A DNA stretch of 64,000 nt from Novilysobacter_A longmucuonensis (lineage in GTDB: Bacteria; Pseudomonadota; Gammaproteobacteria; Xanthomonadales; Xanthomonadaceae): the NCBI RefSeq assembly GCF_046600735.1, contig NZ_JBJMAW010000015.1, positions 1-64,000 on the forward strand, read 5' to 3'. Below, piece after piece: positions 34,611 through 42,183 of this stretch; the stretch's first letter is position 1, and each line of letters starts with the position of its first letter. Both the position numbers and the translations under genes were made by a program. A model generated the notes under the pieces. That model was not told the DNA's origin, ran no database searches, and saw only the letters and a program-made list of their open reading frames with translations.

Positions 34611-34811
34611 GAGCACCTCAGCGGCAAGCCGCTGCTGTCGTCCTAGGCCGTAGTCCCGGACCCGTGTAGGAGCGGCTTCAGCCGCGAGTTCTCCGGTCCG
34701 ACCGCGGGAACCTCTGCCCTGGTTGCAGAGCGACGTAGGGAACCTCGAATGAGCAATTTTCCGCGTCATTGCTCAACAACAGCAGGAGCTCGCGGCTGAA
34801 GCCGCTCCTAC
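34607..34811. repeat. cluster of GTAGGAGCGG repeats
   Basis: A decayed unit at 34607-34640 begins at the ptsI stop. A full unit lies at 34666-34688 and its inverted partner at 34789-34811, ending 64 bases before the lipoprotein stop. The 264-base gap has no gene. Confidence 0.85.
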
Positions 34812-34874
34812 AAGGGGCTGCAACAACCGCGATTTCCTACAGCCACGGTGTCCTGCAACCGCCGGTCCGATGCA

Positions 34875-35291
34875 TCAGCTTCCGTGATCGCCTTCATCGG
34901 GCGCCGCCGGCTGGCAGTCGCCCGGGCCGGCCTGGGTCGATGCCAGCAGCCGGTCGCCATTGCGGTTGAGCAGGTGGAACACCGTCTCGGCCCTGACCCA
35001 GTCACCGGTCTCCGCGCTTCCGCTGCGCTCGTCGCTGCGCGCGAACACGGTGCGCTCGGTGGTCCCGACCTGCACCTCGAGCTGCTCGACCAGTGCGTCT
35101 TCGACCTGCCAGGCGACGCTCGCGCGATAGAGGCCCGCGGCGGTGCAGGCGGTACCGACCGGCTCGACCGTGAGGCTGGCACCGGGGGTGGCGAACGGCA
35201 GGTGCGGCGGCATCTCCGGCTCGCTGCCGCAGGCAACCAGCACCAGCGACAGCAGGGCGATGACGGACACTCGGCAGGTGGCAGGTTTCAT
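34875..35291 (-). CDS. hypothetical lipoprotein
   Basis: From the ATG at 35291 the 138-residue protein has a lipoprotein signal (VSVIALLSLVLVACGS), with the acylated cysteine near residue 21 in L-V-A-C-G. The mature part has two cysteines that could pair (TACTAAG and GDCQPA) and reads TVEPVGTACTAAGLYRASV and VFARSDERS. I do not recognise a characterised family. An open frame extends upstream to 35354 but the lipobox fixes the start. It is divergent from mgtE. Confidence 0.75.
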   Translation of the reverse strand: MKPATCRVSVIALLSLVLVACGSEPEMPPHLPFATPGASLTVEPVGTACTAAGLYRASVAWQVEDALVEQLEVQVGTTERTVFARSDERSGSAETGDWVRAETVFHLLNRNGDRLLASTQAGPGDCQPAAPDEGDHGS

Positions 35292-35478
35292 CGCGATCGC
35301 TCGTTGGGAGGGCCGCGCAAAATACCATGCGTGCAGCGATAGCCGGTGGCGCACCCGCTCTGGGCTGTGCAGCCCCGGGCGCAGCGGCGATAATGCGGCG
35401 ATGAACGCATGATGCCGGTCGCTGTCGTCGCCGTGGCACGGTAACGGTGCGGCTCACTCCCGGTCCACGGAGCACCGC

Positions 35479-36840
35479 ATGGCCGAAACCGCCCGCCACG
35501 ACAAGACCGCGCGCCAGCTGCGCCTGCTCTCGGACGCACTCGACAGTGGCCGGCTCGGACCAGTGCGCCGGCTGGTCAATACGCTGTCCCCGGCCGAGAT
35601 CGGCAACCTGCTCGAATCGCTGCCGCCGACCCGGCGCGCGGTGGTCTGGGGGCTGGTCGATCCGGACGACGACGGCGAGGTGCTGGTGCACGTCGGCGAC
35701 GAGGTGCGCGAGAGTCTGCTGGCGGACATGGATCCGGACGAGATCATCGCCGCGGTCGAGGATCTCGACATCGACGACCTCGCCGACCTGGTCCAGGACC
35801 TGCCCGATACCGTCATCGACGAAGTGCTCAAGTCGATGGACCGCGACAATCGCGAGCGGCTCGAACAGGTGCTGTCGTATCCGGAGGACACCGCCGGGCG
35901 CCTGATGAACCCCGACGTGGTGACGGTGCGCGCCGACACCACCATCGACGTGGTGCTGCGCTACCTGCGCCTGCGCGGCGAGTTGCCCGAGCACACCGAC
36001 CACCTCTACGTCGTCAGCCGCCGCCACCAGTACCTCGGGCGCATCGCGCTGGCGTCGCTGTTGACCAAGGAGCCGGGCACGCCGATCAACCGGCTGATCG
36101 ACGACGAACAACCGGCCATCGACGTGGACGAGTCGGCCAACCAGGTCGCACGCCAGTTCTCCGATCGCGACTGGCTCAGCGCGCCGGTGGTCGACGCCAA
36201 CAACATCCTGCTCGGCCGCATCACCATCGACGACGTGGTCGACATCATCCGCGATCGCGCCGAGCATCAGGCACTCGGCGCGGCCGGCCTGGACGAGGAC
36301 GAGGATCTGTTCAGCCCGGTCCGGCGCGCCGCGCGACGGCGCGCGCTCTGGCTGGGGATCAATCTGGCGACCGCGTTCCTGGCCTCCTGGGTGATCGGCC
36401 AATTCGAGGGCGCGCTGGAGCGCATCGTGGCGCTGGCGGTGCTGATGCCGATCGTCGCCAGCATGGGGGGCGTGGCCGGCACGCAGACGCTGACACTGAT
36501 GGTCCGGGGCTTGGCACTGGGCCAGGTCGGATTCGGCAATTTGCGCGCCTTGCTGATCAAGGAGGTGTCGGTCGGGCTGCTCAACGGACTGGCCTGGGCG
36601 ATCGTGGTCGGCGTGGTCGCCGCGCTGTGGTTCAGCGATGTACCGCTGGGGCTGGTGATTGCCGGCGCGATGGTCATCAATCTGTTCGTCGCCGCGCTGG
36701 CCGGGGTGATGGTGCCACTGACCCTGCGCCGCATGAGGATCGACCCGGCGCTGGCCGGCGGCGTGGTGCTGACCACGGTGACCGACGTGGTCGGCTTTCT
36801 GAGTTTCCTCGGCCTGGCCACGCTGGTGCTGCTGCGGTGA
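35479..36840 (+). CDS. mgtE: magnesium transporter MgtE
   Basis: A 453-residue channel with the cytosolic N domain (residues 1-130, LLESLPPTRRAVVWGLVDPDD), two CBS domains (about 140-270) that sense magnesium, a plug helix and five membrane helices starting at ALWLGINLATAFLASWVIG. The pore-lining segment PIVASMGGVAGTQTLTLMVRGLALGQV is conserved. No M-box riboswitch is visible in the 187 bases before it. mgtE next to ptsI is usual in xanthomonads, although no direct link is known. Confidence 0.96.
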   Translation: MAETARHDKTARQLRLLSDALDSGRLGPVRRLVNTLSPAEIGNLLESLPPTRRAVVWGLVDPDDDGEVLVHVGDEVRESLLADMDPDEIIAAVEDLDIDDLADLVQDLPDTVIDEVLKSMDRDNRERLEQVLSYPEDTAGRLMNPDVVTVRADTTIDVVLRYLRLRGELPEHTDHLYVVSRRHQYLGRIALASLLTKEPGTPINRLIDDEQPAIDVDESANQVARQFSDRDWLSAPVVDANNILLGRITIDDVVDIIRDRAEHQALGAAGLDEDEDLFSPVRRAARRRALWLGINLATAFLASWVIGQFEGALERIVALAVLMPIVASMGGVAGTQTLTLMVRGLALGQVGFGNLRALLIKEVSVGLLNGLAWAIVVGVVAALWFSDVPLGLVIAGAMVINLFVAALAGVMVPLTLRRMRIDPALAGGVVLTTVTDVVGFLSFLGLATLVLLR

Positions 36841-36943
36841 GCCCGTCGAGCTGATCTGCACGGCACCGTAGTGGCAAGGGCCGGCTTCCCGACGTGCCGT
36901 GCGGCCGCTACTGCGCAGTGGGAGCGAGTGCTACCGTTCGACG

Positions 36944-37306
36944 ATGAAATTCGCCAGCACGCTCGGTCTGTTCGTCCTCACCGCTCTGGCGGAGATCATC
37001 GGCTGCTACCTGCCTTACCTCTGGCTCAAACACGAGCGCTCGGCCTGGTTGCTCGTGCCGGCTGCATTGAGCCTGGCGGCGTTCGTCTGGTTGCTCACGC
37101 TGCATCCGCACGCGGCCGGCCGGGTGTACGCCGCGTACGGCGGGGTGTACATCAGCGTGGCGCTGTTGTGGCTGTGGGCGATCGATTCGGTGCGCCCCAG
37201 CGTGACCGACTATGTCGGCGTGATGTTCTGTCTGATCGGCATGGGCATCATCATGCTGGGCCCGAGCATGCTGGGTCCGAGCATGCCCGGCCCGCAGCGT
37301 CCGTAG
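36944..37306 (+). CDS. ynfA: YnfA/UPF0060 family small membrane protein
   Basis: The 120-residue protein has four membrane helices and the family segments LAEIIGCYLPYLWLKHERSAWLL and LLTLHPHAAGRVYAAYGGVYISVALLWLW. YnfA resembles small multidrug resistance proteins. The C-terminus is odd: L-G-P-S-M repeats twice after the last helix, and the TAG stop (37304-37306) lies within a CGTAGGCTGGGC repeat. Normal relatives stop soon after helix four, so the tail looks like repeat-derived extension. Confidence 0.9.
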   Translation: MKFASTLGLFVLTALAEIIGCYLPYLWLKHERSAWLLVPAALSLAAFVWLLTLHPHAAGRVYAAYGGVYISVALLWLWAIDSVRPSVTDYVGVMFCLIGMGIIMLGPSMLGPSMPGPQRP

Positions 37307-37382
37307 GCTGGGCACGCCCTCCGTGCCCAGCGCGCCGGGTCCGGAACCCGTTGATGGGCACCAAGAGCGTGCCGATCCTACG
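37302..37382. repeat. inverted pair of the CGTAGG(G/C)TGGGC family
   Basis: CGTAGGCTGGGCACGC at 37302-37317 is matched by GCGTGCCGATCCTACG at 37367-37382 in reverse orientation with two mismatches. It spans the whole gap between the convergent ynfA and pyrB genes and could act as terminator. Confidence 0.75.
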
Positions 37383-37383
37383 G

Positions 37384-38325
37384 CTAGCGCGAGCCCAGCA
37401 ATGCCTCCAGCACCGCCATGCGCGCGGCCACGCCATTGCCGACCTGCCGCAGGATCAGCGACTGCGCGCCATCGGCGACCTCGTCGGTCACCTCGACCCC
37501 TCGATTGACCGGGCCGGGATGAAGCACCACCGCGTCGGCGGCGGCACGACGCAGCCGGGCCGAGGTCAAACCGTAGTCGCGGTGGTAGTCGTGCAGCGAG
37601 CCAACCAGCCCTTCCTGCATGCGCTCGCGTTGCAGGCGCAGCAGCATCACCGCGTCGACGCCCTCCAGCGCCGCATCCAGGTCATGGCTGACGGTGCAGC
37701 CCTCCAGCGTTGCGTCCTCGGGCAACAGCGCCTGCGGTGCGCACACCCGGAGCTCGCCGGTGCCCACCGTGCGCAACGCGTGCAGGTCCGAGCGGGCGAC
37801 TCGTGAATGCCTGACGTCGCCGACGATCAACACCTTCAGACAGGAGAAATCCTCGCCCTTGGCCTGGCGCAGCGTCAGCATGTCGAGCAGGCCCTGGGTC
37901 GGGTGCGCGCTGCGGCCGTCGCCGGCGTTGATCAACGCGGTGGCGGGACCGGCCGCTTCGGCGAGTGCGGCTACCGCGCCGTCGTGCTGGTGACGCACGA
38001 TGAAACCGCGCACGCCCATTGCCTCGATCGTCCTGAGCGTGTCGCGCGCGCTTTCGCCCTTGCTGGTCGAGGAGGTCGAGGCATCGAAGTTCAGCACCTC
38101 GGCGCCGAGCCGCTGCGCGGCGAGCTGGAAGCTCATGCGGGTGCGCGTGGAAGGCTCGAAGAACAGCGTGCAGACCGCGCTGCCGGCCAAAACGCTGCGG
38201 TCCTCGCGCACGTCGGCGTAATGCTGCGCGCGCTCCAGCAGCGCTTCCAGCTGCGCCCGCGGCAGGCCCTCCAGGGTGAGCAGGTGTTGCAGCGCATGCG
38301 GCGGGTCGGCGTGTCGGGAAATCAT
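37384..38325 (-). CDS. pyrB: aspartate carbamoyltransferase catalytic subunit
   Basis: Forms carbamoyl-aspartate in pyrimidine synthesis. The 313 residues have FEPSTRTRMSFQLAAQRLGA, STSKGES, HPTQGLLD and LHPGPVNRGVE. No pyrI regulatory gene follows, so the enzyme is likely of the class lacking PyrI. It overlaps ruvX by four bases at its start, completing a yqgE-ruvX-pyrB operon, an order common in Pseudomonas and xanthomonads. Confidence 0.96.
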   Translation of the reverse strand: MISRHADPPHALQHLLTLEGLPRAQLEALLERAQHYADVREDRSVLAGSAVCTLFFEPSTRTRMSFQLAAQRLGAEVLNFDASTSSTSKGESARDTLRTIEAMGVRGFIVRHQHDGAVAALAEAAGPATALINAGDGRSAHPTQGLLDMLTLRQAKGEDFSCLKVLIVGDVRHSRVARSDLHALRTVGTGELRVCAPQALLPEDATLEGCTVSHDLDAALEGVDAVMLLRLQRERMQEGLVGSLHDYHRDYGLTSARLRRAAADAVVLHPGPVNRGVEVTDEVADGAQSLILRQVGNGVAARMAVLEALLGSR

Positions 38326-38831
38326 GCGGGGGGCTGCTCGGAAAGTGCGAGGGCATCGCCCGGTGCGGCCAGCCAGCGCTCGATGATCACCGCGGCGGCG
38401 ATCGCATCCAGCGCCTCGGCATCGCGGCGGCGCTTGCGCCCCTGGGCGCGGTCGGCGGCGAAACGCTGCGCCGCCTCGATCGAACTCAGGCGCTCATCGA
38501 CCAACGCCACCGGCAGCCGGTAGCGCGCCTGCAGCTCGCGGCCGAACGCGTGGGCCCGCACGCGGATCGGCTGGTCACCGCCGTCCAGCGTCATCGGGTC
38601 GCCGACGATCAGCCCGTCCGGCCGCCACTCCTTGTACAGACGATCGAGCGCGTTCCAGTCCGGCCCGTGGCCATGCACGTCGACCACCGCCAGCGCGCGC
38701 GCGCCGTGGCCGAAGGCACTGCCGACCGCCACGCCGATGCGGCGCGCGCCGACGTCGAAGCCGAGCACCGTGCCGTCGCGCCTGATCAGCGCCGGAGCGG
38801 GCGTGGTGGCCGGTGTCGGCGCCTGGCTCAT
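38322..38831 (-). CDS. ruvX: putative Holliday junction resolvase RuvX/YqgF
   Basis: A 169-residue RNase H-fold protein: V-L-G-F-D-V-G-A-R-R-I-G-V-A-V-G with the first catalytic aspartate, LIVGDPMTLDG, VDERLSSIEAAQRF and a final D-A-I-A-A-A-V-I-I. The family acts in 16S rRNA 5' processing and possibly on branched DNA. The first 20 residues are a Pro/Thr/Ala-rich extension. Both ends overlap neighbours by ATGA. Confidence 0.93.
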   Translation of the reverse strand: MSQAPTPATTPAPALIRRDGTVLGFDVGARRIGVAVGSAFGHGARALAVVDVHGHGPDWNALDRLYKEWRPDGLIVGDPMTLDGGDQPIRVRAHAFGRELQARYRLPVALVDERLSSIEAAQRFAADRAQGRKRRRDAEALDAIAAAVIIERWLAAPGDALALSEQPPA

Positions 38832-39421
38832 GCGTGACCGGCGTAGTCGGCCAGGTGCGCGAAATCCACCCCGATCAGACCGGCCGCCGCGTGCCAGCGG
38901 GCTTCCAGTGGCAGCGCGAACAGCAACTCGGTGTCCGACGGCGCGGTCAGCCAGTCGTTGTCGGTCAGCTCGTGCTCGAGCTGTCCCGCGCCCCAGCCGG
39001 CGCAGCCGAGCGCGACGATCGCGTGCTCGGGACCCTCGCCCCGGGCCATGGCTTCGAGAATGTCGCGCGAGGTGGTCAGAAACAGCCGCTGGGCGATCTC
39101 CAGCGTCGAGTCCCAGCGCATGCCGCCGTCATGCAGCACGAAGCCGCGCTCGGGATGGACCGGCCCGCCGGCGAGCACGACCTGCGTGCGCAGGGCCTCG
39201 CCGCCGCCCTCCACCCCCATCTGCCCGAACACCTCGCCCAGGGTGTACTCGGACGCGCGGTTGACGATGATGGCCATCGCGCCGTCACCGTCGTGCTGGC
39301 AGACCAGCGCGACGCTGCGCGAGAAATTGGTATTGGCCAGCGACGGCAAGGCGATCAGCAACTGGTTGGCGAGGGGCGTGGCTGTCGCGGCGGGCGTGGG
39401 CGTGGTGGGCATTGCGGGCAT
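38828..39421 (-). CDS. yqgE: YqgE/AlgH family protein (DUF179)
   Basis: The 197-residue protein carries ANQLLIALPSLANTNFSRSVALVCQHDGDGAMAIIVNR, VLAGGPVHPERGFVLH and ALGCAGWGAGQLEHEL, all conserved in the family. Its biochemical role is not settled. A short Thr/Ala-rich N-terminus (MPAMPTTPTPAATATP) precedes the domain, and a later start is possible. It is the first gene of the operon with ruvX and pyrB. Confidence 0.93.
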   Translation of the reverse strand: MPAMPTTPTPAATATPLANQLLIALPSLANTNFSRSVALVCQHDGDGAMAIIVNRASEYTLGEVFGQMGVEGGGEALRTQVVLAGGPVHPERGFVLHDGGMRWDSTLEIAQRLFLTTSRDILEAMARGEGPEHAIVALGCAGWGAGQLEHELTDNDWLTAPSDTELLFALPLEARWHAAAGLIGVDFAHLADYAGHA

Positions 39422-39522
39422 GGCTGCATTCTAGCTGCGTGACATCTTCGCCGCGAAGCCCACAGGACGCCGTGATGCCGCTTGGCAACCTGACCAGCCG
39501 GCCCTCGCGGCAAGGCCTGAGC

Positions 39523-41682
39523 TCAGGCGCTGGCGTAATGCAGTGCCGCGCCGACCCAGCGGGACACGATGCGTTCGGCGATGTCCGGGGATTGCTGCAG
39601 CAAGCGATCGCCGAGCTCCTGCACCTGCGGCAGCAGGTCGGCATCGCGGGCGAGGTCGGCAACGCGGAAGCCGGCGATGCCGGTCTGCCGGGTGCCGAGC
39701 AGCTCGCCCGGGCCGCGCAGTTCCAGGTCTTTCTCGGCGATCACGAAACCATCCTGGGTCTGGCGCATCGTCTCCAGCCGCTGCCTGGCCAGCGCCGACA
39801 GCGGCGACTGGTACAGCAGCACGCAGTTGGATGCGGCGCTGCCCCGCCCCACCCGGCCGCGCAGCTGGTGCAGTTGCGCCAGGCCGAGCCGCTCGGCGTT
39901 CTCGATGATCATCAGCGAAGCATTGGGCACGTCGACGCCGACCTCGATCACGGTGGTCGCAACCAGCAGGTCGATTTCGCCGCGCTTGAACGCCAGCATC
40001 GTCGCCTGCTTGTCGGCGCCTTTCATGCGCCCGTGCACCAGACCGACGCGAAGCCCAGGCAACTGCAGGGTCAGTCCGTCGAAGGTGGTCTGCGCGGCCT
40101 GAGCGACGATCTCGTCGCTTTCGTCGATGATCGTGCAGACCCAGTACGCCTGCCGGCCCTCGGCGCAGGCGGTGCGGATGCGTTCGACCAGCTCCGGCCG
40201 GCGTTCGGCACTGAGCGCGATGGTCTGCACCGGGGTGCGGCCGGGCGGCAATTCGTCGATCGCCGAGACATCCAGATCGGCGTAGGCCGCCATCGCCAGC
40301 GTGCGCGGAATTGGCGTTGCGGTCATCACCAGTTGGTGCGGGACGATCGCGGCAGCCCTGCCCAGAACGTCGCCGACATCCCCTCCACCGGCCCCCTTGT
40401 CGCGCAGCGCCAGGCGCTGATGAACGCCGAAACGATGCTGTTCATCGACGATCGCCAGCGCCAAGTCGTGGAAAACGACGCCTTGCTGCATTAGCGCATG
40501 GGTACCGACCACCAGCTGCGCCTCGCCGGAAGCGACCGCGGCCAGCACCTGCGCGCGGGCGCGGCCGGTGACCTTGCCGGCCAGCCACGCCACGCGCACG
40601 CCAAGCGGCTCCAGCCAGCCGCGCAGGTTGACGAGGTGCTGCTCGGCGAGCAGTTCGGTCGGCGCCATCAGCGCGGCCTGCTTGCCGGCGCCGACCGCCA
40701 GCATCGCCGCCAGCGCGGCGACCACGGTCTTGCCGCTGCCGACGTCGCCCTGCACCAGCCGCAGCATCGGCGAGGGCTTGCGCAGATCCCGCAGGATTTG
40801 CTCGAACACGCGCTGCTGCGCGCCGGTCAACGCGAACGGCAACGCAGCGCGCAGGCGCTCGGCCAGTGTCGTGGAACGTAGTGCCGGCGCGGCATGCGCC
40901 TGCTGGGCCATGCGCTGGCGGCGCAGGCTGAGGTGATGGGCGAGCAACTCCTCCAGCGCCAGGCGTCGCTGCGCCGGATGGGTGCCGGCGAGCAGTGCCG
41001 CGATGTCGGCGTCCTGCGCGGGGCGATGCACGGTCAGCAATGCATCGCGCAACGACGGCAGGTGCAGGCCCTCGCGCAGCTCGCGCGGTAGCAGTTCGAG
41101 CGCGGCATCGTCGGGCAGGCGATCCAGCGCCAGCCCGATCAGGCGCCGCAGCGAGGCCGCACCGATGCCTTCGATCGCCGGATACACCGGATCGAGTGCG
41201 TCGCCGAGCACGGCGTCGGCCTCGACATCGAGCAGGCGATAACTGGGATGCACGATCTCCAGCCCGTGCTGGCCGGGCCGCGGGGTGCCGTAGCAGCGCA
41301 CCCGCGCACCGGGGACGAACTGCGCGACCTGCGCGGCGCGGAAATGAAAGAACCGCAGCACCAGTGTCGCCTGCGACTCGTCGCCGATCGCCACGCGCAG
41401 CGTCGGCTTGTAGCGAAAGCCGCGTTCGACCGCCTCGATGCGCCCCTCGACCTGCACCGCGACCCCGGGCTGCAGCCCGCGGATCGGCGCGATCCGGGTG
41501 CGGTCCTCGTACTGCCGCGGCAGTTGCAGCCACAGGTCCTGTAGGCAGGTCAGGCCGCGCGCGGCAAGCTTTTCGGCGACCTTGGGCCCGCAGCCCGGCA
41601 ATGCGGTCAGCGGGGTCTCGCCGACCGCCGCGAGCGCGGGGCCGGGACGGGCGACACGCGCGGCACGTGCGGGACGTGCCAT
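39523..41682 (-). CDS. recG: ATP-dependent DNA helicase RecG
   Basis: A branch-migration helicase that regresses stalled forks. The 719 residues have an N-terminal wedge/OB domain (TALPGCGPKVAEKLAARGL), Walker A G-D-V-G-S-G-K-T, the DEQH-type box I-V-D-E-Q-H-R-F-G-V, MTATPIPRTLAM, and C-terminal VGRGSAASNCVLLY and the TRG motif region FRVADLARDADLL. It starts 5 bases after the ridA stop. Confidence 0.97.
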   Translation of the reverse strand: MARPARAARVARPGPALAAVGETPLTALPGCGPKVAEKLAARGLTCLQDLWLQLPRQYEDRTRIAPIRGLQPGVAVQVEGRIEAVERGFRYKPTLRVAIGDESQATLVLRFFHFRAAQVAQFVPGARVRCYGTPRPGQHGLEIVHPSYRLLDVEADAVLGDALDPVYPAIEGIGAASLRRLIGLALDRLPDDAALELLPRELREGLHLPSLRDALLTVHRPAQDADIAALLAGTHPAQRRLALEELLAHHLSLRRQRMAQQAHAAPALRSTTLAERLRAALPFALTGAQQRVFEQILRDLRKPSPMLRLVQGDVGSGKTVVAALAAMLAVGAGKQAALMAPTELLAEQHLVNLRGWLEPLGVRVAWLAGKVTGRARAQVLAAVASGEAQLVVGTHALMQQGVVFHDLALAIVDEQHRFGVHQRLALRDKGAGGGDVGDVLGRAAAIVPHQLVMTATPIPRTLAMAAYADLDVSAIDELPPGRTPVQTIALSAERRPELVERIRTACAEGRQAYWVCTIIDESDEIVAQAAQTTFDGLTLQLPGLRVGLVHGRMKGADKQATMLAFKRGEIDLLVATTVIEVGVDVPNASLMIIENAERLGLAQLHQLRGRVGRGSAASNCVLLYQSPLSALARQRLETMRQTQDGFVIAEKDLELRGPGELLGTRQTGIAGFRVADLARDADLLPQVQELGDRLLQQSPDIAERIVSRWVGAALHYASA

Positions 41683-41687
41683 GCCGG

Positions 41688-42071
41688 TCAGGAAACGACC
41701 ATCACCGCATCGACCTCGAACGCCGCGCCCTTGGGCAGGCCGCTGACCTCGATGGTCGAACGCGCCGGGTACGGCGTCTGGAAGTATTCCGCCATGACCG
41801 CATTGACCGAAGCGAAATCGCCCAGGTCGGTCACGTACAGGCCGAGCCGTGCGATGTGCCCCAGCGAGCCGCCGGCGGCCTCGCAGACCGCCTTGAGGTT
41901 GTCGAACGCGCGGCGCGCCTGCGCGGCGATGTCGCCGTCGACCAGGTCGCCGGTGGCCGGATCCAGCGGAATCTGCCCGGACAGGTACACGGTGTCGCCG
42001 ACGCGCACGGCCTGCGAATACGGGCCGATCGCGGCCGGAGCCTGGTCGGTTTGGATGATCTTGCGGGACAT
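41688..42071 (-). CDS. ridA: 2-iminobutanoate/2-iminopropanoate deaminase RidA
   Basis: Hydrolyses reactive enamine/imine products of PLP enzymes. The 127-residue protein has the RidA signature with Arg104 in Y-P-A-R-S-T-I-E-V, I-G-P-Y-S-Q-A-V and Y-L-S-G-Q-I-P. GGAG lies 7 bases before its ATG. It stands between spoT and recG, where E. coli has trmH. Confidence 0.95.
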   Translation of the reverse strand: MSRKIIQTDQAPAAIGPYSQAVRVGDTVYLSGQIPLDPATGDLVDGDIAAQARRAFDNLKAVCEAAGGSLGHIARLGLYVTDLGDFASVNAVMAEYFQTPYPARSTIEVSGLPKGAAFEVDAVMVVS

Positions 42072-42183
42072 GCGGGGCTCCAGTTTCGAACGGCTCGATG
42101 AGCGCGCAGTTTAACCAGAGCCGCCGCCGGCGCGGTCGGCGCAGCGCCCGCGCGCGCGTAGGAAAAGGCCCAACACGCCGAGC

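Noticed and set aside
35292..35478. magnesium riboswitch before mgtE
   Set aside because: The gap lacks an M-box-like set of helices and any terminator hairpin; only 124-187 bases are available.
37384..39421. horizontal transfer or mobile island among the minus-strand genes
   Set aside because: Gene order and base composition look uniform and all genes are core functions; only short non-coding repeats are foreign-looking.
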